Positions 1 through 7,862 of a stretch of 20,067 bases of DNA are shown piece after piece. Made by a program: the position numbers and the translations under genes. This stretch comes from Microbacter sp049976245 (GTDB lineage Bacteria; Bacteroidota; Bacteroidia; Bacteroidales; Paludibacteraceae), in the NCBI GenBank assembly GCA_049976245.1, contig JBMFIQ010000038.1, positions 1 through 20,067 on the forward strand. Direction: 5' to 3'. Below the pieces are notes generated by a model that ran no database searches, was not told the DNA's origin, and saw nothing but the letters and a program-made list of their open reading frames with translations. The first letter of the stretch is position 1, and every line of letters begins with the position of its first letter.

Positions 1-108
1 AGAAACTGATTATCAAATTAAATTCATCTAATAACACCTAAAAATCAAACCATTATTTACTTGCGAAAGTTGAATAATTTATTTTTATTACATCTGAAAC
101 CTCCATGC

Positions 109-495
109 TTATTCATCTTCGAGCAAAATCCTCAATGAGGGCACAACGGTTTCAATCCAGCCTTCCACAATGTTTTCAAAAGCTTCATCCGGAATATTGA
201 TGTGATTGATTTCAAGACTTGTACCCTGTTTGTGTGGATGCATTTTCAGGGTAACAATGGAAGGCATTATTTCATCTTCTTCAAAATACCATTTCTGAAC
301 AATTTTCCGATTTTCTTCAAATTCAATATTTTCTCCACAAATATCGCCACCCCACCATGCAAATTCGGTACCTGCTTCCGGCGTCATAACCGCCTCCTCG
401 CCTGTCCACATTGCAATCATTTCCTGTTTGGTAAATGCGGCATACACATCCTGAGGTGATGCTTTGATGATGAATTGTTTTTTTAAGTTTTTCAT
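109..495 (-). CDS. SRPBCC / AHSA1-like domain protein
   Basis: This 128-aa soluble protein is probably a complete single START/SRPBCC domain of the AHSA1 (Aha1 C-terminal-like) type. The N-terminus has the usual beta1-alpha1 pattern (KKQFIIKASPQDVYAAFTK, residues 5-23), followed by the W30, W47-W48-G49-G50 and G54 signature region, a 'KIVQKWYFEED' strand at 64-74, a 'GTSLEINH' strand at 91-98 and a long C-terminal helix (105-125). Members of this fold bind small hydrophobic ligands or act as co-chaperone-like domains; the ligand here cannot be read from sequence. There is no signal peptide or membrane segment, so it should be cytoplasmic. It stands alone, 241 nt downstream of the exonuclease gene on the same strand. 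No Shine-Dalgarno sequence precedes the start. The family call is good; the biological role is unknown. Confidence 0.8.
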   Translation of the reverse strand: MKNLKKQFIIKASPQDVYAAFTKQEMIAMWTGEEAVMTPEAGTEFAWWGGDICGENIEFEENRKIVQKWYFEEDEIMPSIVTLKMHPHKQGTSLEINHINIPDEAFENIVEGWIETVVPSLRILLEDE

Positions 496-736
496 CTGTA
501 AATCATTGATTTTTAAAAGTCGTATAGTATAACATAAAACACGCCAAATAGTTCCTCTCTTGAGCAGAATCTTTTTATGGCTCGTTTCTCTCCAAGTTGT
601 TTTATCTTTTTACAATAATCATCATGAGCTTCCTTACAGATTCTTCGTCATGGGCGAATGGCTCATTCTTGGGCATTTCATGCGTAAATCGCAACAGAAT
701 TTTTATTCACAAGCCACATCTGACGACGATTCGCCC

Positions 737-1504
737 TTATTTATTGAATTCGCGTAATTTTACATTGGTAACCACCTTTTTGGTATGCAAAGTAAAATCG
801 CCCTGCATAATCCAACCGTAATAACCGGGATCTTTTTTCAGAACATCAGCTACTTTTTGCCCTTTGTATTTGCCAAAATTAAACACTTCCTGCTCGTTGT
901 CGTCGTAAACAATACGCCCTGCAAAATCTGCATTTCGGGTAAAAGCGGAATATTTTGAAAGGAAAGTAACGTCATTTTTCAAATCGGGATAACGATCCAA
1001 TTGAGCTTTTAACACTTCGTAAGTAGCCTTGGTATCTGCTTCAGCACTGTGAGCGTTTTCCAAATCGCCATCACAATAAAATTTATAAGCAGCCGCCAAC
1101 GTGCGAGGTTCCTTTTTGTAAAAAATGGTTTGAACGTCAATGAACTTACGGCGCATCAGATCAATATCCACCTCGGCTCTCAAAAACTCCTCAGCCAACA
1201 AAGGGATGTCAAAACGATTGGAGTTGTAGCCTGCCAAATCACAGCCTTCAATGATTTTTGCAAGATTTTTGGCAATGGAAGCAAATGTGGGAGCATCAGC
1301 AACATCTTCATCACGTATGCCGTGAATGGCAGTCGTTTCCGGTGGAATTGGAATCTGGGGATTGATGCGCATGGTTTTGCCTTCTTCTTTGCCGTTTGGG
1401 TAAATCTTTAGATACGAAATCTCAATAATGCGATCAGTTGCAAGGTTCATACCGGTTGTTTCAAGATCAAAAATAACCAATGGATTTTTCAAGTTAAGTT
1501 GCAT
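737..1504 (-). CDS. DEDDh-family 3'-5' exonuclease (DnaQ-like) with C-terminal DUF3820-like domain
   Basis: A 255-aa DnaQ-fold exonuclease. The ExoI motif 'FDLETTG' supplies D13 and E15, ExoII 'NSNRFDIPLL' supplies D99, and ExoIII 'HSAEAD' supplies H152 and D157, so all five DEDDh catalytic residues are present. After the nuclease domain a small C-terminal module contains 'FNFGKYKGQKVADVLKKDP' followed by 'YGWI' and a short basic end. That resembles the DUF3820-type domain found behind some exonuclease X-like proteins. I chose the ATG at 1504: 'MQLNLKNPLVIFDLETTG' is the normal length before ExoI, and this leaves a 19-nt gap from the upstream OmpA gene. The longer reading from 1561 would overlap that gene by 38 nt. 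It is probably co-transcribed with the OmpA protein, although the functions look unrelated. Expected role: DNA proofreading or repair trimming in the cytoplasm. It is too short and in the wrong context to be the PolC proofreading domain. Confidence 0.9.
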   Translation of the reverse strand: MQLNLKNPLVIFDLETTGMNLATDRIIEISYLKIYPNGKEEGKTMRINPQIPIPPETTAIHGIRDEDVADAPTFASIAKNLAKIIEGCDLAGYNSNRFDIPLLAEEFLRAEVDIDLMRRKFIDVQTIFYKKEPRTLAAAYKFYCDGDLENAHSAEADTKATYEVLKAQLDRYPDLKNDVTFLSKYSAFTRNADFAGRIVYDDNEQEVFNFGKYKGQKVADVLKKDPGYYGWIMQGDFTLHTKKVVTNVKLREFNK

Positions 1505-1523
1505 GTTGTTGGTAATTTGGAGT

Positions 1524-3233
1524 TTAATGAATAGCGGATTCGTCTTTTTTGTCAATGACAATCGCTTCCGTTCTTCGATTCAGCGCACGTCCTTGTTCGG
1601 TACGGTTGTCGGCTATCGGCTGCGTGTCGCCAAAACCTTTCCATTCCAATCGAATGGAGTCAATACCTTGCAAAACCAGATAATGAACAACTGCTTCGGC
1701 ACGTTCGGCTGAAAGTTGCAGGTTGTACGCTTTATTTCCAATGCTGTCGGTATGTCCCGCAATCAGCAATCGTAAGGAAGGATTGGTTTTTAGCAACCAC
1801 AAAAGTTGATTCAACTCTGCTGCAGACGAATTCTTTAGTTGAGCAGAATTAAAATCGAAGTAGATGTTTCGTAACATCAATTTTTCTCCGGAAGCAATCT
1901 TTGTTAAAGATATGGTATTTATTGAAGCAGTATCATCCAACGAGGAGAAATGAAACAAATAACCCTCTTTGATGACAGAAAGGGCAAATTGCCCCGTATC
2001 GGGATAACAAATGGTGAATCGTCCCGTCGATCGATCAGCAATTGTAGAATAAATGGATTGACCCGTGTGCAGGTTCACCACCTGAACATAAGCCGGAGTG
2101 GGCACATCCCGCGTCGTTGGTCGAACTTGGCCTGTTTGACATCGCATCGGCTGAGGACGATCAAGAGAGGGAAGAAGAATCCGATAAATTTGTTGAAGAC
2201 GGTGACCATCCTGAAGTCTGTTGGATGAAAAATAACCAACCAATCCTTTCGCATCGGTAGAAAATCCCTGCTCGTCGGCATAAGAATTGATGGGATATCC
2301 TAAATTTTGGGGCGTTGACCATTGTCCCAATCCATTTTTCCTGCTGATAAACAGATCCTGACCCCCTAATCCTGGATGTCCGTCGGAAGAAAAATAGAGG
2401 GTTTGATTGTCCGCATCAATAAAAGGAGAAGTCTCATTGTGCATTGTGTTGATCGGCTTTCCCAAATTTACGGGCTGATAAAACAACAAAGTTCCGTCAG
2501 CCTGTTTTTCAACACGACATGACCAGATATCCATTCCTCCCAAACCCCCGGGTCGATTGGAGCAAAAATAAAGCGACTTGCCGTCGCTCGACAAAGAAGG
2601 ATTGCTTTCCCAAAATCGCGTATTGAGAGGTCCATCAGGATGAATGGGACGCGACCATCCGTTTCCGTGCCGAATAAGGTAATAAATATCGCAGCTTCCC
2701 AACCCGTCACTTCGATCGGAGGCCACAAAAAACAAATAATTCCCGTCAACGGAAAAACTCACCGATCCTTCATTGAATGGAGTGTTCAACCGTTGTTCCA
2801 TCTCTTCGTCGGGAATCAGTTTATTCAATGAATCTTTTCGATAAAAACGAACATCTTCCTGCGATTCGGGAAAGGTAGACGCATTGCAATGACTAACCGT
2901 AACAGCAAACATGGAATGATCAGGAGAAATGCTTGGCCAATAAGTATCTTCATTGCTGTTGACGACCGAAAACAAGGTTGGCGAATTGGACACCGGATGT
3001 TCTTTTAATGTTAGTGCAAACTGAATCTTGGCTTTCCAAAGAGCATAATCAGGTTGTAAAGAATCACATTGCAACAACAACGAATCAGCAGCCTGATCAT
3101 CTCCTGCCGCAAAAAAAGAAGCTACCTGCTCCAAGGAAGCCTTTTTCTGTACTTTTTTAGGATGAACAGCCAACGCAACAAAAGGAAAGAAACACCCAAA
3201 AAACAAAAACAACCGATACCATTTAACAAACAT
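1524..3233 (-). CDS. OmpA-family outer membrane protein with PD40 (WD40-like) repeats
   Basis: A 569-aa cell-envelope protein. It starts with a signal peptide (basic MFVKWYR, hydrophobic core, likely cleavage after A20-L-A22), then a short helical, possibly TPR-like stretch (32-80). A beta-propeller made of PD40 repeats follows: copies with the S-D/N-x-x-x-G-LG-x-x-D-I/L pattern at about 172-185, 225-238 and 283-297. Next is a carboxypeptidase-regulatory-like beta domain (about 379-430). The C-terminal OmpA domain (455-560) has 'YFDFNSAQL', 'GHTDSIGN', 'NLQLSAERA' and 'GFGDTQP'. D496 and R511 match the residues that bind diaminopimelate in peptidoglycan, so the protein should tether the outer membrane to the wall. 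This architecture is common in Bacteroidota. I used the ATG at 3233 because it begins the signal peptide; the upstream ATG at 3281 adds 16 residues in front of it. No TAnnTTTG box was found upstream. The exonuclease follows 19 nt downstream. Confidence 0.9.
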   Translation of the reverse strand: MFVKWYRLFLFFGCFFPFVALAVHPKKVQKKASLEQVASFFAAGDDQAADSLLLQCDSLQPDYALWKAKIQFALTLKEHPVSNSPTLFSVVNSNEDTYWPSISPDHSMFAVTVSHCNASTFPESQEDVRFYRKDSLNKLIPDEEMEQRLNTPFNEGSVSFSVDGNYLFFVASDRSDGLGSCDIYYLIRHGNGWSRPIHPDGPLNTRFWESNPSLSSDGKSLYFCSNRPGGLGGMDIWSCRVEKQADGTLLFYQPVNLGKPINTMHNETSPFIDADNQTLYFSSDGHPGLGGQDLFISRKNGLGQWSTPQNLGYPINSYADEQGFSTDAKGLVGYFSSNRLQDGHRLQQIYRILLPSLDRPQPMRCQTGQVRPTTRDVPTPAYVQVVNLHTGQSIYSTIADRSTGRFTICYPDTGQFALSVIKEGYLFHFSSLDDTASINTISLTKIASGEKLMLRNIYFDFNSAQLKNSSAAELNQLLWLLKTNPSLRLLIAGHTDSIGNKAYNLQLSAERAEAVVHYLVLQGIDSIRLEWKGFGDTQPIADNRTEQGRALNRRTEAIVIDKKDESAIH

Positions 3234-3387
3234 ATCTTTCCCGATTGAATAAAACAGTTGAAACAAGGAGCAAATGAACAATTACCAACAAAGCAAAAAA
3301 GAACAAAGCGCCTGAAGTAAAAATCATTTTTGATTTAAGTAAAAAATGTATCGCACTTTGCTTCGAATATTTATCTGCTAAAAAACT

Positions 3388-4122
3388 TCAACTTCCCAAA
3401 TCACGAGCAATCGTGGTTCGAACCTGCTGCATCAACGTTTGTTGATCGTGTTCAAACAATTCTTTGGAGTATGGAATGGGGTCGTGAATGATTAAAGTGA
3501 GTGTTCCGGGATGAATGTTATAACTACCCTTAGGCATCACATGATGTGTCCCTTTAATGGTGAGCGGGACAATCGGCAATCCGATAGATCCGGCAATGGT
3601 AAATGCACCCCGTTTGAATTTTCCCAGCATTCCGTCTTTCGATCGTGTTCCTTCCGGAAAAACAGTGATAGAAGCACCGTTTTTCAACTTCATTTGAGCT
3701 GTTTCAATGCTTTTAATGGCCGCCAAAGGATTGCTTCGATCAATAAAAATATGACCGGCCGACTCACAAGCTGCACCCACCAAAGGAATTTTACGCAACT
3801 CCTTTTTCATGATCCACTTAAACCGATTATTCAACCATCCGTAAATTAAAAAAATATCATACGCACTTTGATGATTGGCAGCAAAAATATAAGAACGGGA
3901 CGGATCAATCTTTTCTTTTCCAATCACTTTCACTTTGATAAACATGCCTTTGCAGGCAAACCTCGACCACATTCGAGCCGGCAGATAAGTGATGTTCCGA
4001 TCCTTAAAAACAGCAGCAAAAACAATTGTTGCAACAGCAGTCAACATCGTACTCACCGTAAAAAGCGGAAAGAAAATGAGCCATTGATACAAAAAAGTAA
4101 ACAATTGAAATCTCCGTTGCAT
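3388..4122 (-). CDS. plsC: 1-acyl-sn-glycerol-3-phosphate acyltransferase
   Basis: A 244-aa member of the PlsC/LPLAT acyltransferase family, which transfers a fatty acyl chain to lysophosphatidic acid to make phosphatidic acid in membrane lipid synthesis. All four blocks are visible: NHQSAYD (H84-x4-D89, catalytic dyad), 'GHIFIDR' (123-129), 'FPEGTRS' (155-161, phosphate binding) and 'LPIVPLTIKG' (178-187). A hydrophobic N-terminal segment (about 8-38) anchors it to the inner membrane. The length is normal for the family. It lies 172 nt downstream of the alpha/beta hydrolase stop and 154 nt upstream of the OmpA gene's ATG, all on the minus strand. No convincing promoter or Shine-Dalgarno sequence is visible. 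The family is certain; the exact acyl acceptor is inferred, since some paralogues acylate other lysolipids. Confidence 0.9.
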   Translation of the reverse strand: MQRRFQLFTFLYQWLIFFPLFTVSTMLTAVATIVFAAVFKDRNITYLPARMWSRFACKGMFIKVKVIGKEKIDPSRSYIFAANHQSAYDIFLIYGWLNNRFKWIMKKELRKIPLVGAACESAGHIFIDRSNPLAAIKSIETAQMKLKNGASITVFPEGTRSKDGMLGKFKRGAFTIAGSIGLPIVPLTIKGTHHVMPKGSYNIHPGTLTLIIHDPIPYSKELFEHDQQTLMQQVRTTIARDLGS

Positions 4123-4294
4123 TTCCCAATCAATGAATGATTTAAAATTAATTCCTACAACAAATGACCGCCATGATTTTGGGCTCTATCCGATTGCTTA
4201 AGAGACAACCCAAACGCTTTCCCACAATAGTTTCCATGTTCTCCAAATTCAAGATGATTGGCTAAACATTCACCAGAACCTTCAATGCAACGAA

Positions 4295-5341
4295 TCATCT
4301 ATTCTTAGGAGCAATGCCATCCAAATATTTGAACAACGCTTGATATGCCTGATCGCGCACCGGTTTGGGCGACAAAATCAAATCGTGCATTCCGTCGTGA
4401 ATTTGAATGATTTGAACATTGGCAGCAATATTGGCAGCATATTTTTTGATGTTATCCACATCCAATACCGCATCAGCCTTAAACAATTCATTGGTCCATT
4501 TCTTAGGATGAATCGATCGATCGGAAATCATGACCAACACCGGTTTTTCAATGTGCAATCCACCCTGCACCCTTTTAATCGCATCGTACATGGCGCTAAT
4601 CCAACCATATGTCATGACAGGCACCTGCAACATTTTCCATTCCAGATTGTAACTCCATTCCCCTTTGAAATTTTTATTCAAACTCTCTCCGTAAAGTGAA
4701 AAATCTTCACCCTTACGTGTTTTCTCAGGATGACGGGAACCTTCACTGGCAGCAATAGGCAAAATGGTGGCACGTACAAAAGGACTTACATTCCAATCAA
4801 AAAAAGGACTGTTTAGAAAGAGTGCATCAAACTGCTCTTTTCCAATTCGATCCTCAGCATAAACAGAAGCGACCAAACCACCCATGGAGTGACCACTTAA
4901 AAGTACCCAACGATTTTTTTCGTGATGGATGATTTGCAATGATTCATCCATTTCACCATAATATTCAACCACATTGCGCACATCAAATTTGATTTGGCCC
5001 GGCAAAATGGAACGTCCGCATTTGCGTAAATCAACAGCATAAAAATTGTATCCATGCTTGATGTATTCATCGGCCATTTCTTTTTGAAAAAAATAGTCGT
5101 CATATCCGTGAATATACAGCACAGCCCTGTGCACAGCTGTATCAGGATTTAACTTGCGCACCAACGTGGCTACCACAGGCCCGTTGTAGTCAATACCCAT
5201 ATCCAACGTGGTCTTTTGAAATCCATCTCCCAAAATATCAGGTACCCATTGATGTGTCATTTGTGAAAAAATAGACATTGACATGGCAAAAGCTAATAAA
5301 AACAGCACTTTTCGTTTCATTCGAGTATCATTTTCTTTCAT
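4295..5341 (-). CDS. Secreted alpha/beta hydrolase (serine hydrolase, S33/lysophospholipase-like)
   Basis: A 348-aa alpha/beta-hydrolase fold protein. The nucleophile elbow is 'GHSMGG' with S152, the likely acid is D274 in 'VMISDRS', and the catalytic His is probably H319 in 'HDGMHDL'. The oxyanion-loop strand 'LYIHGYDDYF' (75-84) precedes them. The pattern matches the Hydrolase_4 (serine aminopeptidase S33 / monoacylglycerol lipase-like) group; substrate unknown. A signal peptide (MKRKVLFLLAFAMSMSIFSQ) suggests export to the periplasm or surface. Three starts are possible. I chose 5341 because a purine-rich GGGAACGGAA sequence lies just upstream. The ATG at 5320 starts exactly at the MKRK of the signal peptide and is almost as good. 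The longest reading, from 5407, puts 29 residues ahead of the signal peptide and is unlikely. It is transcribed divergently from the helicase gene and probably has its own promoter (5582-5613). Confidence 0.82.
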   Translation of the reverse strand: MKENDTRMKRKVLFLLAFAMSMSIFSQMTHQWVPDILGDGFQKTTLDMGIDYNGPVVATLVRKLNPDTAVHRAVLYIHGYDDYFFQKEMADEYIKHGYNFYAVDLRKCGRSILPGQIKFDVRNVVEYYGEMDESLQIIHHEKNRWVLLSGHSMGGLVASVYAEDRIGKEQFDALFLNSPFFDWNVSPFVRATILPIAASEGSRHPEKTRKGEDFSLYGESLNKNFKGEWSYNLEWKMLQVPVMTYGWISAMYDAIKRVQGGLHIEKPVLVMISDRSIHPKKWTNELFKADAVLDVDNIKKYAANIAANVQIIQIHDGMHDLILSPKPVRDQAYQALFKYLDGIAPKNR

Positions 5342-5581
5342 TAATTCCGTTCCCTTTTTTTCAATTTGTGTGACCATTTTGATCTGATCAACATTTGCAC
5401 CAAACAATCCGTGAAACGACGATGTCCTTCATTTCTGAAGCGGACAGGAAACAAAACACGAAGCGTCCCACTGAGTTATTTTTCAAACAATTGATATATC
5501 AATGAAAATCAAACATCAATTTGAATTATTAAATGGCTTCATGCGACAGATCCAATGAATGTGGCACACTTTATAAAAGAT

Positions 5582-5613
5582 CAAAGGTAGAAAAAAAGAA
5601 TCAAATATCCAAT
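5582..5613 (-). promoter_or_regulatory. Candidate Bacteroidota promoter for the alpha/beta hydrolase
   Basis: Read on the minus strand, TACCTTTG (5589-5582) matches the TAnnTTTG -7 consensus of the Bacteroidota primary sigma factor. It has an ATTG -33 box (5613-5610; consensus TTTG) 20 nt upstream, which is the usual spacing. Transcription would start near 5575. Confidence 0.5.
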
Positions 5614-5687
5614 GTAAAAACCGTAAAGACATTGATCATTCTTTCTCGATCGGTCGCGTCAATGCGATGGGAAGATGATTGACTTTT

Positions 5688-5719
5688 GTTGATCATCCGG
5701 CATCAATATTGTATCTTTG
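5688..5719 (+). promoter_or_regulatory. Candidate Bacteroidota promoter for the helicase-tatD pair
   Basis: TATCTTTG (5712-5719) fits the TAnnTTTG -7 consensus. A TTTGTTG sequence at 5685-5691 provides a -33 box; its GTTG part is 20 nt upstream of the -7 box. The predicted start near 5726 leaves about 30 nt before the helicase ATG at 5757. Confidence 0.6.
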
Positions 5720-5756
5720 TTCAGAGAAACCATGTCCGACCTATTTTTAGAAACCA

Positions 5757-7211
5757 ATGATTGATCAATTCTTGACCGGCAAAATCATCGCCCAATTATC
5801 ATTTGAACCGACGGATCAACAACGCATGCTGCTTGATCAAATCGCGTCTTTTATTGTTTCCCGGCAACAAGATCATCTTTTTTTGCTCAAAGGATATGCC
5901 GGCACGGGAAAAACATCGGTGGTCAGTGCAGTGGTGAAAACACTCCTGGAGCTCAATCAGAAAGTCGTTTTGCTGGCTCCGACAGGAAGAGCGGCAAAAG
6001 TGCTGGCGCATTATGCAGGATATTTGGCCAAAACCATTCACAAACATATTTATCGACAAAAATCGATGACCGAAACTTTGTTTGTTTTGGATAAAAATTT
6101 ACAAAAAGAGACCCTGTTTATTGTCGATGAAGCCTCAATGATTGCCAACAACACAAGCTCCGGCATGTTATTTGGGTCAGGACAACTGCTTGACGACTTG
6201 CTTCGCTTTGTTCAAAGTGCCGAAGGTTGTCGCCTGATTTTATTAGGCGATGACGCCCAACTTCCACCGGTAATGCAACCTCTCAGTCCTGCATTGGACA
6301 AGAGCAAACTGGAAAGCTATGGTATGAGGGTGACTGAATTTACCCTTACACAAGTTGTTCGGCAAGCCACACAAAGCGGCATCCTGTTTAACGCCACCCT
6401 GATTCGGCAGATGTTGGAAGAAAACGTCTGGCCAAAAGCAGTTCAATTTAACCTTCATTTTCCCGACATCAAACGATTGAGTGGAGATGAGATCATGGAT
6501 GCCATTGAAACAACCTATGCTCATCTCGACATTGAAGAAACCATTTTCATCACACGATCCAACAAGCAGGCCAATATTTACAACAACGGTATTCGCAATC
6601 GCATCCTGCAAAAAGAATCGGAAATAGCCACAGGCGACTTATTAATGGTGGTCAAGAATAATTATTTCTGGAGCAAACCGTACGAAGATCTTGATTTTCT
6701 GGCCAACGGCGACATTGAAAAAGTGGTTCGGGTGATACGATTTCATGAAATGTACGGCTTTCGTTTTGTGGATGTGCTGCTTCAACTGTTGGATTACGAT
6801 CACGAAATTGAAGCGCGATTGCTGTTGGATTCTTTGCAAACCGAATCGCCCAAGCAATTGGAAGAACTCAATCAAAAACTTTTTCAAGCTGTCAGTGAGG
6901 ATTATGCTGAGATTAAAAACAAACGAGAACGAGCAAAACAAATGCAGCAAAATCCGTATCTCAATGCGCTTCAGGTTAAATTTGCCTACGCCGTTACCTG
7001 TCACAAAGCGCAAGGCGGACAATGGCACACCGTTTTTATTGATCAGGGGAGAATCAACGAAGATCAACTTGATGCCGAATATTACAGATGGCTTTACACC
7101 GGTTTTACACGCGCCACCGACATGCTCTTCTTAATCAATTTCCCCGATCATTTTTTCGTTCAGTCAACTTCATCATCCATTTCGAATGAACCATGTATCG
7201 CCCGATCATGA
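5757..7211 (+). CDS. RecD-like superfamily 1 DNA helicase (AAA_30/UvrD_C_2 type)
   Basis: A 484-aa ATP-dependent DNA helicase of the RecD/Dda branch. Motifs appear in order: Q-like 'TDQQRMLL' (19-26), Walker A 'GYAGTGKTS' (46-54), motif Ia 'LLAPTGRAA' (72-80), Walker B 'VDEASM' (123-128), motif III 'LLGDDAQLPPV' (162-172), motif IV-like 'LTQVVRQ' (197-203), motif V 'YAVTCHKAQGGQW' (411-423) and motif VI 'RWLYTGFTRA' (444-453) with R452 as the probable arginine finger. It is shorter than RecD and has no RecBC-type interaction domain, so it is probably a stand-alone repair or replication helicase moving 5'-3'. A candidate promoter lies 38 nt upstream. Its stop codon overlaps the start of the TatD-like gene in an ATGA quartet, so the two proteins are probably made together. 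The family call is strong; polarity and pathway are inferred. Confidence 0.9.
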   Translation: MIDQFLTGKIIAQLSFEPTDQQRMLLDQIASFIVSRQQDHLFLLKGYAGTGKTSVVSAVVKTLLELNQKVVLLAPTGRAAKVLAHYAGYLAKTIHKHIYRQKSMTETLFVLDKNLQKETLFIVDEASMIANNTSSGMLFGSGQLLDDLLRFVQSAEGCRLILLGDDAQLPPVMQPLSPALDKSKLESYGMRVTEFTLTQVVRQATQSGILFNATLIRQMLEENVWPKAVQFNLHFPDIKRLSGDEIMDAIETTYAHLDIEETIFITRSNKQANIYNNGIRNRILQKESEIATGDLLMVVKNNYFWSKPYEDLDFLANGDIEKVVRVIRFHEMYGFRFVDVLLQLLDYDHEIEARLLLDSLQTESPKQLEELNQKLFQAVSEDYAEIKNKRERAKQMQQNPYLNALQVKFAYAVTCHKAQGGQWHTVFIDQGRINEDQLDAEYYRWLYTGFTRATDMLFLINFPDHFFVQSTSSSISNEPCIARS

Positions 7212-7861
7212 ACCAACATTTGATTCAAATCATTCAATGGTTTCCCGGCGATCCACCCATTGAACCGTTAAAATCGCCGAATGCTTGGTTTTCCGTTGGC
7301 ATTCACCCTTGTCAAATGAATGATGCCTTGCAAACGTCGTTGAAAACCATTGAAGCAAACGCCTTGCTGCACCAAGCAGCCGCCATTGGAGAAACCGGCC
7401 TTGACAAAACATGCAACACCGATGTTGAACGTCAAACAAAAATTTTCAAACAATTGGCACTTCTTGCGGAACGAACTCAAAAGCCGTTGATCATTCATTG
7501 TGTCAAAGCATGGCAGGAAATCATCGCCATTCATCGGGAACTGCATCCTTCAACAGCTTGGATCATTCACGGATTTAGAGGGAAACCCGAATTGGCGGAA
7601 TCATTGCTTAAAGAAGGTTTTTTTCTTTCCTTTGGAGCCCGATTCAACGAAGCAACAATCCAACGAACAGCGATTGAACGACTTTGCGTTGAAACGGATG
7701 AAAGCACGCTGTCGCTCGAAACCATTTACCAAACGATCGCCTCAATCAAAAATATTCCCGTTTCGTTGTTATTGCAAAAAGCAAACGCTCCGTTTCAGTT
7801 TCTTCGGCCGGCTTTGAGCGATGCATTCATCGATGCTCACACGCATTTACTTTCAAAGTAA
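7208..7861 (+). CDS. TatD-family metal-dependent hydrolase, apparently circularly permuted
   Basis: A 217-aa TatD-type TIM-barrel metallohydrolase; relatives are 3'-5' DNases/deoxyribonucleases or D-Tyr-tRNA-deacylase-like enzymes. Visible ligands: E62 (IGETGLD), H97 (PLIIHCVKAW), H121 (WIIHGFRG) and D164 (VETDEST), plus the conserved 'SVGIHP' (29-34). Normally the family opens with a strand ending in HxH (as in DxHxH-L). Here the N-terminus begins after that strand, and the missing piece is at the very end: 'FIDAHTHLLSK', giving H211 and H213. The gene therefore reads as a circular permutation with a complete active site. In the reading frame upstream there is a stop at 7187 and no HxH, so the N-terminus cannot be extended to recover it. 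I chose the ATG at 7208 (ATGA overlap with the helicase stop); the ATG at 7193 would add five residues. The stop is 1 nt from the end of convergent purL. Confidence 0.85.
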   Translation: MNQHLIQIIQWFPGDPPIEPLKSPNAWFSVGIHPCQMNDALQTSLKTIEANALLHQAAAIGETGLDKTCNTDVERQTKIFKQLALLAERTQKPLIIHCVKAWQEIIAIHRELHPSTAWIIHGFRGKPELAESLLKEGFFLSFGARFNEATIQRTAIERLCVETDESTLSLETIYQTIASIKNIPVSLLLQKANAPFQFLRPALSDAFIDAHTHLLSK

Positions 7862-7862
7862 C

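Larger units (their letters stand above)
5342..5756. other. Divergent intergenic region between hydrolase and helicase genes
   Basis: A gene-free stretch of about 415 nt between two diverging genes. It holds a minus-strand promoter candidate for the hydrolase at 5582-5613 and a plus-strand candidate for the helicase at 5688-5719. I see no convincing small ORF, tRNA, riboswitch or long inverted repeat. The hydrolase mRNA would carry a 5' untranslated region of over 200 nt if the minus-strand promoter is right. Confidence 0.5.

Noticed and set aside
652..736. GGGCGAAT (652-659) and ATTCGCCC (729-736) inverted repeat downstream of the exonuclease gene
   Set aside because: The loop is 69 nt and there is no T-tract, so it is not convincing as a terminator; 496-736 otherwise shows nothing beyond shadow frames.
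3415..3424. GGTTCGAACC, like a tRNA T-arm
   Set aside because: It lies inside the plsC coding sequence and no acceptor, D or anticodon arm can be folded around it.
5408..5756. Palindromic GATC-rich words such as TTGATCATC in the divergent region
   Set aside because: Short GATC palindromes are frequent throughout the window, including inside genes, so they are not evidence of an operator here.
6745..7134. 129-codon plus-strand frame inside the helicase gene
   Set aside because: It is a shadow in another phase; its composition has no protein-like pattern and the helicase motifs V and VI occupy the same DNA.
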